Positions 22,741 through 35,285 of a stretch of DNA of 64,000 nt are shown here, piece after piece; the stretch's first letter is position 1; each line of letters opens with the position of its first letter. Under the pieces are notes generated by a model, which saw only the letters and a list, made by a program, of their open reading frames with translations, did not search any database and had not been told where the DNA came from. Made by a program: the position numbers and the translations under genes. The stretch spans positions 16,597,484 to 16,661,483 of the forward strand of contig NC_135550.1 of assembly GCF_964340395.1 (NCBI RefSeq), given 5' to 3'. Source of the DNA: Glandiceps talaboti (Eukaryota > Hemichordata > Enteropneusta > Spengelidae).

Positions 22741-24976
22741 TTTCAGATGTTGGTTATCTTTTATTGATATCATGCCACAAATTTATCATTCATCTCCAAC
22801 AAAAAAGATATGTACAATCAGGTAATATGGTAATGTAAAATTGGAAGTGTTAATTTTAAACACGGAAGACTAATCTAAGTATATGAAATCATAGAATACT
22901 TTGTAGAGACCAGACACTTTATGAGCTTGGAAAAGCACACTTAGATTTTTTGAACGGAGTAAATCTATGACATGTAGTCATTCCATTTTCACAACAGTTT
23001 TCATATTTTGATAATATTTAACTTTTTAAGAGATATGTTTGTTTGTTTTTTATTTACTAGAAATAGATACATCTCAATGATAGATAATGGTAAGAAATGC
23101 TAATAATGAAAGAACTTGCATGAAGCAAAAAAAATATGATGTGAATTACAAGTAGAACCATAAGACGTTTCTCTCCAACGTCTTAGGTAGCACAGAAATG
23201 ATTGTGTTAAATGATAAATAATGAAGGAAAGGGCACATGGTTGTTTAGCAAAAATATGGCATAGTGGTTCTTTCTGTAGACATTTAGGCTATTAAACAGA
23301 GCAAAGGACATCTTAACTTTACTTTGCTCCTAAATGTGTAACAACTCTAGCTCTAACTTGCACTTAGTTTGTTGTTCTCAAGTTTACCATGTGTATACAT
23401 TGCATCAGACTCACTCAGTCGATATATAGTGTGTATATATAATGTCTTACTGAGGACAGTGCTCGATACAGTATGAAGCAGGCCAGTATAGCATAAGTAC
23501 AAATGAGGTTAATAAGAAGTCACTGCTTGCTATCCCTGATAGCATCCCTTGTTTGTATTGACAATGTTTGGATGAGTACATTTTGTGACATTTCCAGTTC
23601 ATGCTGTCTAATGTAGCACTTGGCCATACTACCCAACTACTAGTTCTACCACTTGGCCATACTACCCAGCCACTAATTATTGATTCTTGTAGTTAATCAT
23701 GATTTGATCACAATGCAAGTCAGGGCATTTTGTGTATGTTTATGTACGTCGTAATTGTAACGATAAAATACAGTATATTTTTCATTTACCCATTCCTTTG
23801 TTGATGCAGTATTTATTGGTACGGTTACAGTGGTGTGTTGTTTGTGAGTTGAGTTGGCAACATGACAACATAGTCAGGTGACAAAGTTACTGACTCCCCG
23901 TGATTAGTGTACATATGCAAACAGTGCAATCAATGCGAACAAATAGCAATCATGTTAGGCCAATATTCTTGGATCCAACTGAGCACATTATTTTTTACCC
24001 TTCCAATATGAATATCTCTGATCAAAAAAAAGTGAAAAGTTTTGGAGAGAACAAGAAGAGCATAACATTTCATTATTTCATCATCTTTTAGAACTTTGAG
24101 TAAGTGTGTGTGTGTGTGTGTGTGTGCGTAAATGACATGGAGAGAAACACCAATTTAGGTAGTGAAGGCATTTTGATAAATTTTGGGTTCATGAGTCTAT
24201 TCACGATTTCACATTTCAGGCGATTGTCAAGAAATGCCAAATTGACAGTTATTCACATTCATTGTCCTAGCACTCTGGTCCAGCATTGCCCCATGGGAGT
24301 TGGCAGACATGAATATGTATTAGATGGACAATAAACATTCATGACTCTGTAGAGCAGGTGGGAATTTGTTTAAATTTTTTCGTTTCACAAATAAAAGGTC
24401 CGATCACGTACGTACACTTGTTTAATTATCAAACACATTTTTAAATCAATTTGCTTCACATCTATGCACTACACACCAAGTTTTGCCGAGAATTTGAAGG
24501 ATTGCTAGTCATTCTGTCATATTAAGATGGATAGTACAAGCACAGACGTGGAAAATAATAAACATGAAACTTTTTGAAACACCCCCCACACACATACACA
24601 TCTAGGGGGGGGGGGTAAATTATGACCCCTGAATACCCTTTCCACCCCTCCCCTGTGGAAATTAAAAGTGTACACTCCCTAGGAATAAAGATTTAAAAAG
24701 CAGAATTCCAATCCTCTTTCGACATTCCACTGTGAATAAGAATCAGTCGATTCAACAATTAAATTTACAGTAAACGTTATTCACATGAACGACCATCAAG
24801 TTCCAAATCACCAGGGAATTGGTTTAATATGCTAAGCAGCATTGGTCAACTAAAATCCAACAAAGGAAAAGATCTAAACCGTTCCTGAAGGTATTTTCGA
24901 GATTGGATGTGTGCCGATCGAATTCGCAAGATTCGTTCAATGAGACGTGACTGTGTGTGCGTATATACATTGTATA

Positions 24977-25024
<48 letters not shown>

Positions 25025-26863
25025 TTAGTACACAACCAGTTACGTTGGCCATTGTGTCCTCATTACGTAGATCGATATATTCGCCACAGAAAGTTTACGT
25101 CAATGAATAAAACCTGATAATTATACATTCCTTGCACCATGACGTTACAGTTAGTAGAAAGCCGATTACATTACTCTAAGTTTAACGTCATGACAACAAT
25201 ACAAAACACAAAGGGGTCACCGTGGTTTAATGAGACAGTTTACTAGTTCAATCTTTTATAACATGTCACTATAGCAACTCACCATGGAGATGTTCGCAGT
25301 AACTTAGGAACGGTGTGAAAGAATTGATAGATGGGTGCTCACATAATCTTGTTTTCTTTTAGAAATGCTCAGTCAACAGACTACGTCGTCATTTACTTTT
25401 TGATGACGTAAGTTAATTGCTCATGTTGATTCTCTATCGGGGCGGGGAAAAAGAAGTACATTTTCAGTGCAGTCAACTATAAAGGGTTCGCGTATTCAGA
25501 AATATGCAATTCAAAGTTGCAATAAAATGAAATTGAGTTTAGGGTGAATGGGCAAAATAATATGAAAAAAAATGATATGACATTTCATTGGTTATTTTAG
25601 ACGAATTTTTTTTTATTGAAATAAAAGGGGAAGTTTGTCAACAAAAGACATTTGAGAAAACAGACTTTAAAACCTCCAATCACATAAAGTTATAAACAAA
25701 TGTTTAAAAAAAATACAAATATTAAACGTCAGCTGTACATATCTCATTCGGTTGTAAACTTACAAATGTGAAGTCGTTGCATAACAACAAATGAGGTAGA
25801 AACCCAAGTTACAGTAAAATCGTTGTATCAGTGCAGTGTAGGTCGTCGTCATAAACCACAGCCTCTTTTACGGCACTGTCGAGACGTATTTCGTAGTATC
25901 GCTGAAGAAATGTCAACTCTGGTCAATTAAGTACGTGAGAAGGTCTGAGACAATAAATCAGATATAGGCATAACGAGTACTCAATAAAATGTCACGTGAC
26001 AGTCAAAACATCGTCGTAAAGCCACTAGCCTCCTTTACGGCGCGGCGATCAACAGACGCCCCCCCGTTGCTTCAGCAGGTAAATATATACTCCGACTTGT
26101 GAGAATGATTCAAACGGTACTGCTAGCATTTCGCTATTCGATCACACAAGCTTTGATAAAAGAAACATTGAATAGACTAAAGGGAAAGCGGAATACTAAA
26201 TAAGCAAAAAAAATGTGATATCTCATCAAATCTCAGTTTGATTGTTATCCATGTACTAGAAATCTATTTTATATAAATTTTTATTATTCTTTATATTTAT
26301 TTATCCCGGGTAGAATATAGTTGTCGAATGTCGTTCTCGGCAGTCACGTTCGAATGGCGATATCAATGATTGTACAAGTGTAGAAGTCAACATCTAGTCA
26401 CTAGTTAACTCCTATATGTGTCTGGCTTTTTCTGATTCAAAAATATGCACAACCATTTCTTTTAGACAAGAAATGAGACATATCTTTTATACACTTCAAC
26501 GTCCATCTCTGCAAGTACTGTCGTTTTTTGCCTGGAAAAGGTATCAAGTCTTTGAGGTAAGTGTCGATAATTTGTTGTAACTATATGTTCTTTACATAAT
26601 TGTGAAACGGATATATAGAAAATAGACATGCACATTGACTGAGGACCAACTTGTCATTTGGTAATTTGACACTGGCATGTATATGTGTGTCGTTTCTAAC
26701 TATCGCTATTTCAATAGTGTCATACATGACTGTATTTTGGCTTGCGTGAGTATATATTTGTTTGTATGAATACCATGGCGACGGTTGTATTGGTACGGTT
26801 AGGCAGCAACCTGATTGGCCTGTCTACTTTTTTCTATATTGCTCAATACGTCCTATTCGTTTA
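22741..26863. other. Gene-free interval between convergent DPF and TMEM26
   Basis: No credible exon seen. It holds (GT)n at 24104-24127, (GT)n at 24980-25023, a dispersed repeat at about 24255-24350, a G-run/dispersed fragment at about 24600-24665, and two related blocks with CTTTTACGGC at about 25846 and CTTTACGGC at about 26010. A minus-strand AATAAATAAA near 26294-26303 is a possible TMEM26 polyadenylation signal. A DPF poly-A signal is not clear: GACAATAAACATTC at about 24329 is far downstream. Confidence 0.5.
24255..24350. repeat. Dispersed repeat, copy 2 (inverted)
   Basis: The reverse complement resembles 9672-9740: AGTCATGAATGTTTATTGTC, CATCTAATACATATTCATGT and CTGCCAACTCCCA. Confidence 0.55.
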
Positions 26864-27956
26864 TCATATACGTGGTGCTTTGAGTTTGACTCGCATACTT
26901 TCTCTTTCATTGTCCTCTAATTTCTGCTTGTTGCCGCCATTTTCGAGCTCATCCAATGGAATGACGGTGGTTGACGAGTTCATGTCGTCGCAGAGAAATA
27001 TGAACAACCGATAACTCTGTAGTGACAACATCAACACATTCTTACATGTAAAAAATATCATCATATAACTAACCACCTCGTATTTGATGAGCAGCAACAG
27101 TCGGATTACCAAGAAAGGCAAGTCCTGCATCAATGATGTGATAAGGATGCCTCTTATCTCTGTGCTCGATAAACAGCTGCAGCACTTTCTGTTCTTGGAA
27201 TTGTTGTTTTTGTTGGTGGCTGTCAAAACCATTGCAAACTGCAACATACTTACAGACCAGACAGCCAAAATGACATACACTAAAATCCTGTCACATTTGA
27301 CCCCCGGCTCTTTCAATCCTTCCAACACGAATTCAAGGATGTCAGACGCCATACCAATGTAGACCATGAGAAGAGTAGATAGCTGTTCTCGCGTCATGTC
27401 TCCTTTGGGTAAAAGCCAACGGCCGACGATAAGAACACACAGTAGTAACTGTTCCAGGGCCAATACCCAGTAATCGTTTGTCAATGCCAGAGGTACGGAA
27501 ATCTATATAATGGGTATGGAAGGAAAACACGAATAAAAATCAAACTATTACAAAGTATATTTTCTTAAGATCGTACAGGATGATTACATAACTTTTTGTA
27601 TAATGGGTGAAAAAAAACCTTAAAATTAAACTTTCCAGTATAATGTCTTGCCTAATGTCATGCCTTTAATTCAATTGTATATCTTCTTCTGACATCATTT
27701 TTGCATATGAATCATGAAATTTCCTTGATAAATTATGAAACCGAATCGTGTTTTTTAATTTTTAAAGTATGGATGAGAATTTGGTATTTATTTTCTTACT
27801 ATTACAATGTCTGTAATAGTACGAAAAGATTATGTAAATTCCTCATTTTTATTCATTAGATGTTTACCAAAACCTAACCAGATCTTGTCATTCTAATGAG
27901 AAAGACGTGTATCAAGTTTCAGTTGAATTGAACATGTCATTTAGAGAAATAATCAC

Positions 27957-28006
<50 letters not shown>

Positions 28007-30273
28007 TGAATACATGTACACTTACGCCTTGGATTTCAGAAAGTCCCGATGCGTTAGAGTGAAGGTCTCCACTCAGAACTTCACAATCAGTAAGATTCAT
28101 ATCTTCCTTGTATTGTATTCGTTCCTCCATCAATTCCGTTTCTAACATGAAGATGGAAGGTACAGTACAGCAGAGGAATAGGAATATACTTGAACAGAAC
28201 CTGAAAGGAGAAAATTAATGTTATGATTGTTTCACCCATGGTTCCAACGAGCTATTACACAAACTAGCAATATTTATTGTGGTATATAGTAGTGGGTTAC
28301 ATTTATGGACGATGGCAGTGCCTTTATGATGTCGATACCATGTTACATGTATGTAATCAAGTCGATGTAAACACTGGATGTCCCTGAAAATGTCCAATTG
28401 AAGCTAATCTACACAATTACAAGGAAAATCTTACTTTGATTATGTCACAATAGCTTGTAGTTTAGTTTTGTCTGTCTTAGCTTGTCTCAAAAGTGACACC
28501 GCCCAGAGTAAAAGTTTTAATTTTTTTTAGAAGATTCAGAATCTTGTTCTTGATTTGTAAGTTTAGCAGACAAGCTCAGTAACTTCATCACAAGAAAACA
28601 GAATCAGATTAAAAAATTAAGTACCCATAAAACTATTCTATTATTCTATTCTCAATCACTCAATGACGAACAAATGACTCGGTAACAATTTTCTTCCTGC
28701 CTGGTACCATATCCCAAATGCCGGGGCGAGAGGGGGTGCAAATTCGTACATGTGTTGACAAAGCCAAAACTACAAAAGTATTGTTCACACCGATCGCCCT
28801 TCAGTTTAATTTCATGATCATAGCCCAGTTTTGTAGACGTCCTACCCCGGATGTCTAGAAGCATGATGGGACGACTTTGCGTTTATGTATACGACTCATA
28901 CTATTGTGAGCTCGTGCATGTACACTCACTTACTTAATGAACGTCTTCAATATGTTAAAGCACATATCAGTTAGGAGGTATGTTTCATAAACACATATTG
29001 GTTCAACCTGAGAACTCGTTTACGTTTAAACTTAGAACACTTTTTCATACATGTGTGAATGGACCCATTGTTGATAGTTGTTTTCGAGGAAGATGCAATT
29101 ACATGTGCAGGTAATTTAGTCTACTTATATAGAGTTTCAACCCAAATATTAAGGTCGGTATTTGTGCGATCTACTCGATCATGGTGTCGTTACTGTTGTT
29201 GAAGTAACTGACAAATATAACTTAAGGGGAATATGTAGTGTAGTATAGTATGGTGTAGCGTAGTGTAGTGTATTGTACTGTAGTGTAGTGTAGAATAGTG
29301 TACTGTTGTGTGCTGTTGACTGAAGAAATACTTAACGATCAAACATTTGGAATGATGATTAAACTAGAAATCAACATATGCCTTTATATCAAGGTTATAA
29401 ACACCAGCCAAATTAGCAAATACATGTACAAATAGCAAGAGACATTGGAATGGTGTGTGCTCGGCCTGTTGACTCTGGTAGAGATGGCAAAAGTAGCCTC
29501 GACTCGCTTCTTGTCCACAATACCCACCCCCCTGTAAATCCATCTATAATACGTAATTAACCATGAGATTCACTAATTGTTTTTTTCTGCCTTCTATGAC
29601 CGAACCTGTACACATTGTTGGCATGTACAGAACTTGCATGGTTGTACTACACAAATGATAATCAAATGAAAAGAATTAACAGGGTTTTTTTTAGACCTTT
29701 TGTCTTCCGAACTGTAAACATTCATTGTTCAGACTGAGATACAAAGGCAAGTCTGTCTCTAAACACACTTCAGAAGTAAAAAGACATCGTTGACTCAACT
29801 GACAATTCAATGAATAATGGGATGGAAGCAAAAAGTGACTCTATGTTACTGATACAACCAGTAGAGGCATGGTGACAATGTGATGTTCATGTCTAAAAGA
29901 CCATGAACCTGGGTCTTTAACTTAGACTTCAATCTTGGCCTTAGATTTGTTTAATCTATTAATAAACTCTGAAACACCTGTTGATGTGGGAAGAACGTTT
30001 AGTTAGATTTCTTTTAATAACTACGATCCAGACAAAGCAATTCACTGCATAAAATGATTCACATCCAAGTACCTACCACTTCCATTCCCCTTTAGTTTTA
30101 TTGGCCAGTACCGTGATGATCATTTCTACCGGGAGAAGCACAATCGGCACCACTACTATCCAGTACAATAACGAGCCTTTGACATCGGCAAGTCTCCACC
30201 CACAGAAAAGACCGTGAACAGAGTACAGCAGCCTGGCAAAGAGTCCCTTTACGATGATACTGAGTGCAGGCAT
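26864..30273 (-). CDS. TMEM26: Transmembrane protein 26
   Basis: Multi-pass membrane protein of poorly known function; the mouse protein is used as a beige-fat marker. Three coding exons on the minus strand: 30273-30077, 28200-28026 and 27502-26864 (stop at 26866-26864), joining in consistent phases to 336 residues (human 368). Family landmarks: the N-terminal MPALSIIVKGLFARLLYSVH, CCTVPSIFMLE across exon 2, and GRWLLPKGDMTREQLSTLLM in exon 3. Further on are ADILEF-like ASDILEF, YVILAVWSVSMLQF, DLPFLVIRLLLL and the TCKNVLMLSLQSYRL end. A second ATG eight codons upstream is in frame (30297), but the chosen Met aligns with the human start. The C-terminal tail is short, charged and cytosolic in appearance. 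The N-glycosylation sequon NLT and NAS lie in the loop of exon 2. Confidence 0.94.
27958..28005. repeat. (AAC)n microsatellite next to TMEM26 donor
   Basis: About 16 AAC units, reading GTT on the gene strand, starting about 20 bases inside TMEM26 intron 2. Confidence 0.92.
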
Positions 30274-30649
30274 CTTTAGAGAAATTATAGCGTACAATCC
30301 GATGGCAGAACTCGCCTAGATGTCCTTCAGATTTCGTAGATCGTGTGTACACGTGGGTGTGTCTACTCTTCAACTTGGGCAGTGATTCAAACTAGCGGAT
30401 CGGAGTCGCTTGTTTACAGGCGGTGTTTTGGTAACTATCCTGTCATCTTTCTTCTTAAACTATTTAAATGATTTAGAGCACGTAGCTGGAAATGTCTAGA
30501 TCTCCTCCCGCGTCACGTCATCATTATTCTTTTGTCAGTATGACTGTGGACAATGAGCTGCAATATGTGAGGCACAATGCTATACCTTTACGTAATACAG
30601 CAGTGACGAACCGAAACTTTCATCTTATTGGGGTACGTTGTTCCATCAA

Positions 30650-31110
30650 GCATATTCCCCGGGGGTGCTACTCCTCCAATTTGACTATACTTATACGTGC
30701 CGCCCTTTGGTATGCGTTTTCTACTAAATTCTAACCATTTGGTCTAAAATGGGGTCTGTTTTATCGAACTGAAGAGTCTAACACGGGGTCTACTCTACAT
30801 TATTTTGGATTCTGCTTGTTCTAAAATGTGGTGCATTGTCTACCAAATCATAACTCTGCCATTAATTGTCCCCTAAAATGTTATCTCCTGAGTGAAAAAA
30901 ATACAAGAGTGAAAACTACATTTTTCAACTCGCCATTTCCTTAGTATGGAACTACTAAAAATGTATTTTGGTCTAAAATGTTATCTTCTCAAAAACCTAA
31001 AATGGTCTAAAATAGGGTGTTGTTTTTTTTGGTCAAAATGGGTCTCAAATGGGGTCTGGGGTTTGGCAGTATTGGCCGCACACCCCTATTACAACTGGCC
31101 ACTGGTACCG
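30650..31110. repeat. Repeat-like block with GGTCTAAAATGGGGTCT motifs
   Basis: Repeated GGTCTAAAATGGGGTCT and variants between CCCCGGGGGTGCTACTCC on the left and GGCCGCACACCCCTATTAC on the right. This looks like a dispersed element. The ends are only weakly inverted and no target duplication was identified. Confidence 0.35.
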
Positions 31111-33867
31111 CCCCGACATACAGTATTCATTACAAACTCTTTACAATTCAATTCACTGTTGGAGAAAAGTTCTCGCATTACGTATTCCTATACGTCATTT
31201 GATAGCATTGACACCTGGAGTTCCTTTCATCGGATTGCCCAACTCAATGAAAAGATACCAAATACGTTGTCAGGGACACGCCCCCTATAAATTGCTGTTA
31301 CCGTTGTTAAAGTAACTATTAACCAGTAATGGAAATATGTCGTTTTGAGTAAGAAAACGAGTATTGTTAATTCTTAAGTGCAGTTGTCCAAAATCGAGCC
31401 GTTATGACAGTCGAAGCCTCCGATGTTAGTCAAGTTCATTCTCTAAATCATCGAAACATGCACTGAGACGTAAACAGTAGTAAATACTAGTATCAACATG
31501 GTAACCTTGGCATGGCAAATGACACTGCAAAAATACAAACAACGTCAGAGAGACAAAAGGTGTACAGCGTTACGTTTATAGCGAGATTAGTTCGAATTTC
31601 TCCATCTTTGTTGAGAGAAACTCAGTACGTACAAGTTACATCGAAAGCGATAACAATCCAATGAACCGAAACCGACCGAAGTTTTGATGTTAGGAAGCGA
31701 TAATCGATATTGTTACTATAACTAAATTAAATAATTAATTATTTAATAATGATAAATAAATAAGTAAGTAAGTAAGTAAATTAAGTACAATAGATCCAAT
31801 TGTAATCAGCGAAACTGATGAATACTGTAATCGATCTATCAAAATTAAGAACTCACAGGTTTATAGTTCTAGATCTACGAGGAGCCTGGACTGAATATAA
31901 CATTAAAACAGATTAAACCATCACTACCACACCGCCCCATTTGTTGAGACTTTTTTGAGCAGCTTCTTATTTTCGCAGTAAAGTAGAAAAGATGTGTTTT
32001 GGTGGCATGTATACTAGAGAATGTGTTTTTGTTGCATGCAAATTTGTACCATTAGAATGTTTTAAACATCACTGGTGTTTGTCAGTGATGGCAGCACATA
32101 ATATGCTTGGTGCCGGTCGAAATAGTTCTTTCATGTTGTACATGTCCTTTTACACAAATGGGGTTGAACAATGTTTATATAGAGATAATAATCTTTTATG
32201 GCCTTCCTCGATTTCCGGAACAAGCTCGTGAATAAAACTGAATGATTTTGCGACCCCAAAGATTGTGCTCTTTCAGAAATTGTTGTTTTCGTCAACAAAA
32301 CACTGAATGGCTTCAGAATCCGAACACTTTTCACTGACCATAGACCATGATCATGGACCATAGACCATTGTATCCCATCTGCTTCGAAATCTCATTTATC
32401 ACGGCCTATACTGAATAATTTGACCTTCTTCTAAAAGGGCTGTCCTTTGTACATGGTGAGTGGGGACGAGGAAGAGTTGAGGGTGATATTAAAGGTATGT
32501 AGTCACAATAAAGGTGGTTTATTACACAAACAAAAGAACAGTTAAAATTGATTTAGAAAAAAAACCCCAGATTTTCAGGATATTCTTAAAAAGCAAAAAA
32601 ATTGTAAAAGTAAACAAAAACAAATATGGCCAACCCCAAGCCCCTGTGATTAGACATTCATCATTTCACAGACAACCAGTGTTACAGTATTTGTAGGTCA
32701 TGTAACATGTATTTCATAATCTTGTTCGTTATCATTTGCTTGATTTTGCTTTGCATTTGATTAGCTGTAGCAGTATTTGCTATGTGAAAATTGTTTTCAT
32801 CTTACCAAATTATCCAAACAGTAGGCGACATCATTTACCGCTTTTCTGACACTTCTGTTTGGTACCAATTAATAGGAAACACGGCATAGAATTGACGGAA
32901 AGAGTCATATTGTATAGTATAAAGTTTGGTGTAAAAGGTTAGACTTCCGACCTGCTAAACGACACTGAATTTGATGACCATACACACTCTTCACGTTTGA
33001 AATAGTACGATTGTGTGCGTTGAAGTAAGCAGTGTGGCTTAGAATTCGAAGTTACAAAGTATGAGACCATATTGGCGCGGTAGGCTATTGCTTAAAACTA
33101 GCAAATGTCACAGACTGTAATGTGTGCTTTATACAAATTTTGGTATTAGTCATCGTTAGGACGCTTGATAGCATGATCATGATTTCCTCGACATTTTATT
33201 GTATGTATGACGTCATCGAATAATGTGTGTCTTGTTCCCCGATAGGATATCGTTTAATCTGCAGTGAAAATTACGCCCCCAAAAACGTTTAAACTCGGCT
33301 TTAATATGCTCCTTTAATATGCCCCTTTAAAAGCAGCGACATCAATACACACATGTAATTGGCACTGACAAGTTATACGTGCATGATGCATGACTTTATT
33401 ATGACATTTGACAGTAGGTGTATAGAACCGATAACATGTCAGGAAACATTCGTACAGATTAATAGATCTTCAATTACATGGTTTTGACATGATAGAATTT
33501 GAAAATTTATCTCAGAAAACACAGTGCAAAATTAATATGACAGCGATACTTTATTTACATACAAATAGGACACGGGACCTAATGTACACAAAATCAAAAT
33601 AAATGATTACATCTTTAAAGGCACTTGAGACCAAGCTCAACCTTAATTGCTGAATTGAGAACATTGCGGCAAATCAAACAAAACACACTAAAAACCGGTA
33701 ACATTTATTGTGTACTATTTCAATGTATTTTCTGCATGTAATATCAATATTTCACTTCCAGACATCACCACTTGTATAGATTTTACCATCAAATATTTTA
33801 AAAGCTAGGTATACATCACTACTATTGGAACTTACACAATACTCTCTTCAGCACATGGAATAATGCT

Positions 33868-33905
33868 TTGGTTGGTTGGTTGGTTGGTTGGTTGGTTGGT
33901 AAGTT
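33868..33905. repeat. (GGTT)n microsatellite
   Basis: About eight GGTT units in the TMEM26/USH2A interval. Confidence 0.9.
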
Positions 33906-34574
33906 AGTTTGGTTGGTTGCAATGCTGACTCTATTTGTGTATCGTTCCACAAGACTGAGAAGTGTGTCACAAAGAGAGCAAACTTTCATCATTTCGGGGG
34001 TACAATCACCAGCGTGTATTTGGGTGTTTATATCAGATGTAACACGAACTCGACTCCTATGACACTCGACGTCGATCCGAATAAACCGTCATCGTTCAGT
34101 GCATTTACCTGTAGCTGTGTGTTTGATGAATTCTATCTATTCGGCCTTAGACCACTCATCCTCGCCTTTGCTGCAGGTTGTATGCAGATACAATATCTCA
34201 CTAGACTTTAAAAGCCTACCATAGTTCCTAAATACAATACTTAAGTACTTATTTGGACTTTTAACTTCATGGTTTTTTTGTAAAAAGTAGAGGCATGATG
34301 GGACAAATGATGCCTTGATGTTTTCTGACTCACACTCACTGAAGAAGTCTGTAATACCAGACAAACTCCGCATACACCTCAGATCACCACGTGAGTATAC
34401 ACGCAGTGGACATTAGCATACATATGGAAGGTAAAAGAGAAAATACTTTACCATTCAAGCTTTTAGAATAATAGGATTGCACGATTAAAATCTCTTTCAA
34501 AAATCAATGAAAGCGTAATTCAGTCTGCCACTAAGACAATAATGGAATGTCTCCAAATCAACATCTTTCTCTCA

Positions 34575-34680
34575 GCCTGGTAGTCTCATTTAGCTACCGC
34601 TTTCCCAAATTGGTAGCCCAAAGACGGTGACCATATTCTTGAACTGGACTCTATTGGTATGTGTGTTATTAGAATACTTT
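34575..34680. mobile_element. Fragment related to the MITE at 9322-9611
   Basis: Shares TTGGTAGCCCAAAG-like, TTCTTGAACTG and TGTGTTATTAGAATACTTT with the interior of the element at 9350-9470. Ends are missing. Confidence 0.55.
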
Positions 34681-35024
34681 TACGTATTGCGCTTGGTAGA
34701 TGTTGGTGTTGTATATATTACCATAATAGGGTCTATGATTGAAAAGACTCTTGATGATCGCCTTACCGTTTGATACGATGGAATGAATGGCATTGATGTT
34801 GTCTATTTACGGAAATCAGGAATGAGAACCATAGCATGCTAAGACAAGATTAGTCATTGGTTAAGGTAATAGAGTCGGCAAGTGATCAGAGCAAACACAC
34901 CAGGGATACTGTCCAGGTGTAATATAGGAGTCTGCACAAAGTGTTAAACTAATTAACAGGCCGTATCTGTCTTTCTTTTGTTCTAGATATATCGTTTGTA
35001 CCCTAGAGAGAGGGGGAGGGAGGA

Positions 35025-35285
<261 letters not shown>

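Noticed and set aside
22166-22838. Long open frames on both strands
   Set aside because: They are produced by the 33-bp minisatellite, whose period is a multiple of three; no family similarity.
30946-31315. Overlapping 61-114 residue plus-strand frames
   Set aside because: Lie in a repeat-like block; no conserved domain or splice context.
32330-32370. GACCATAGACC palindrome around CATGATCATG
   Set aside because: Short and AT-rich with a direct-repeat explanation; not clearly part of the hairpin family.
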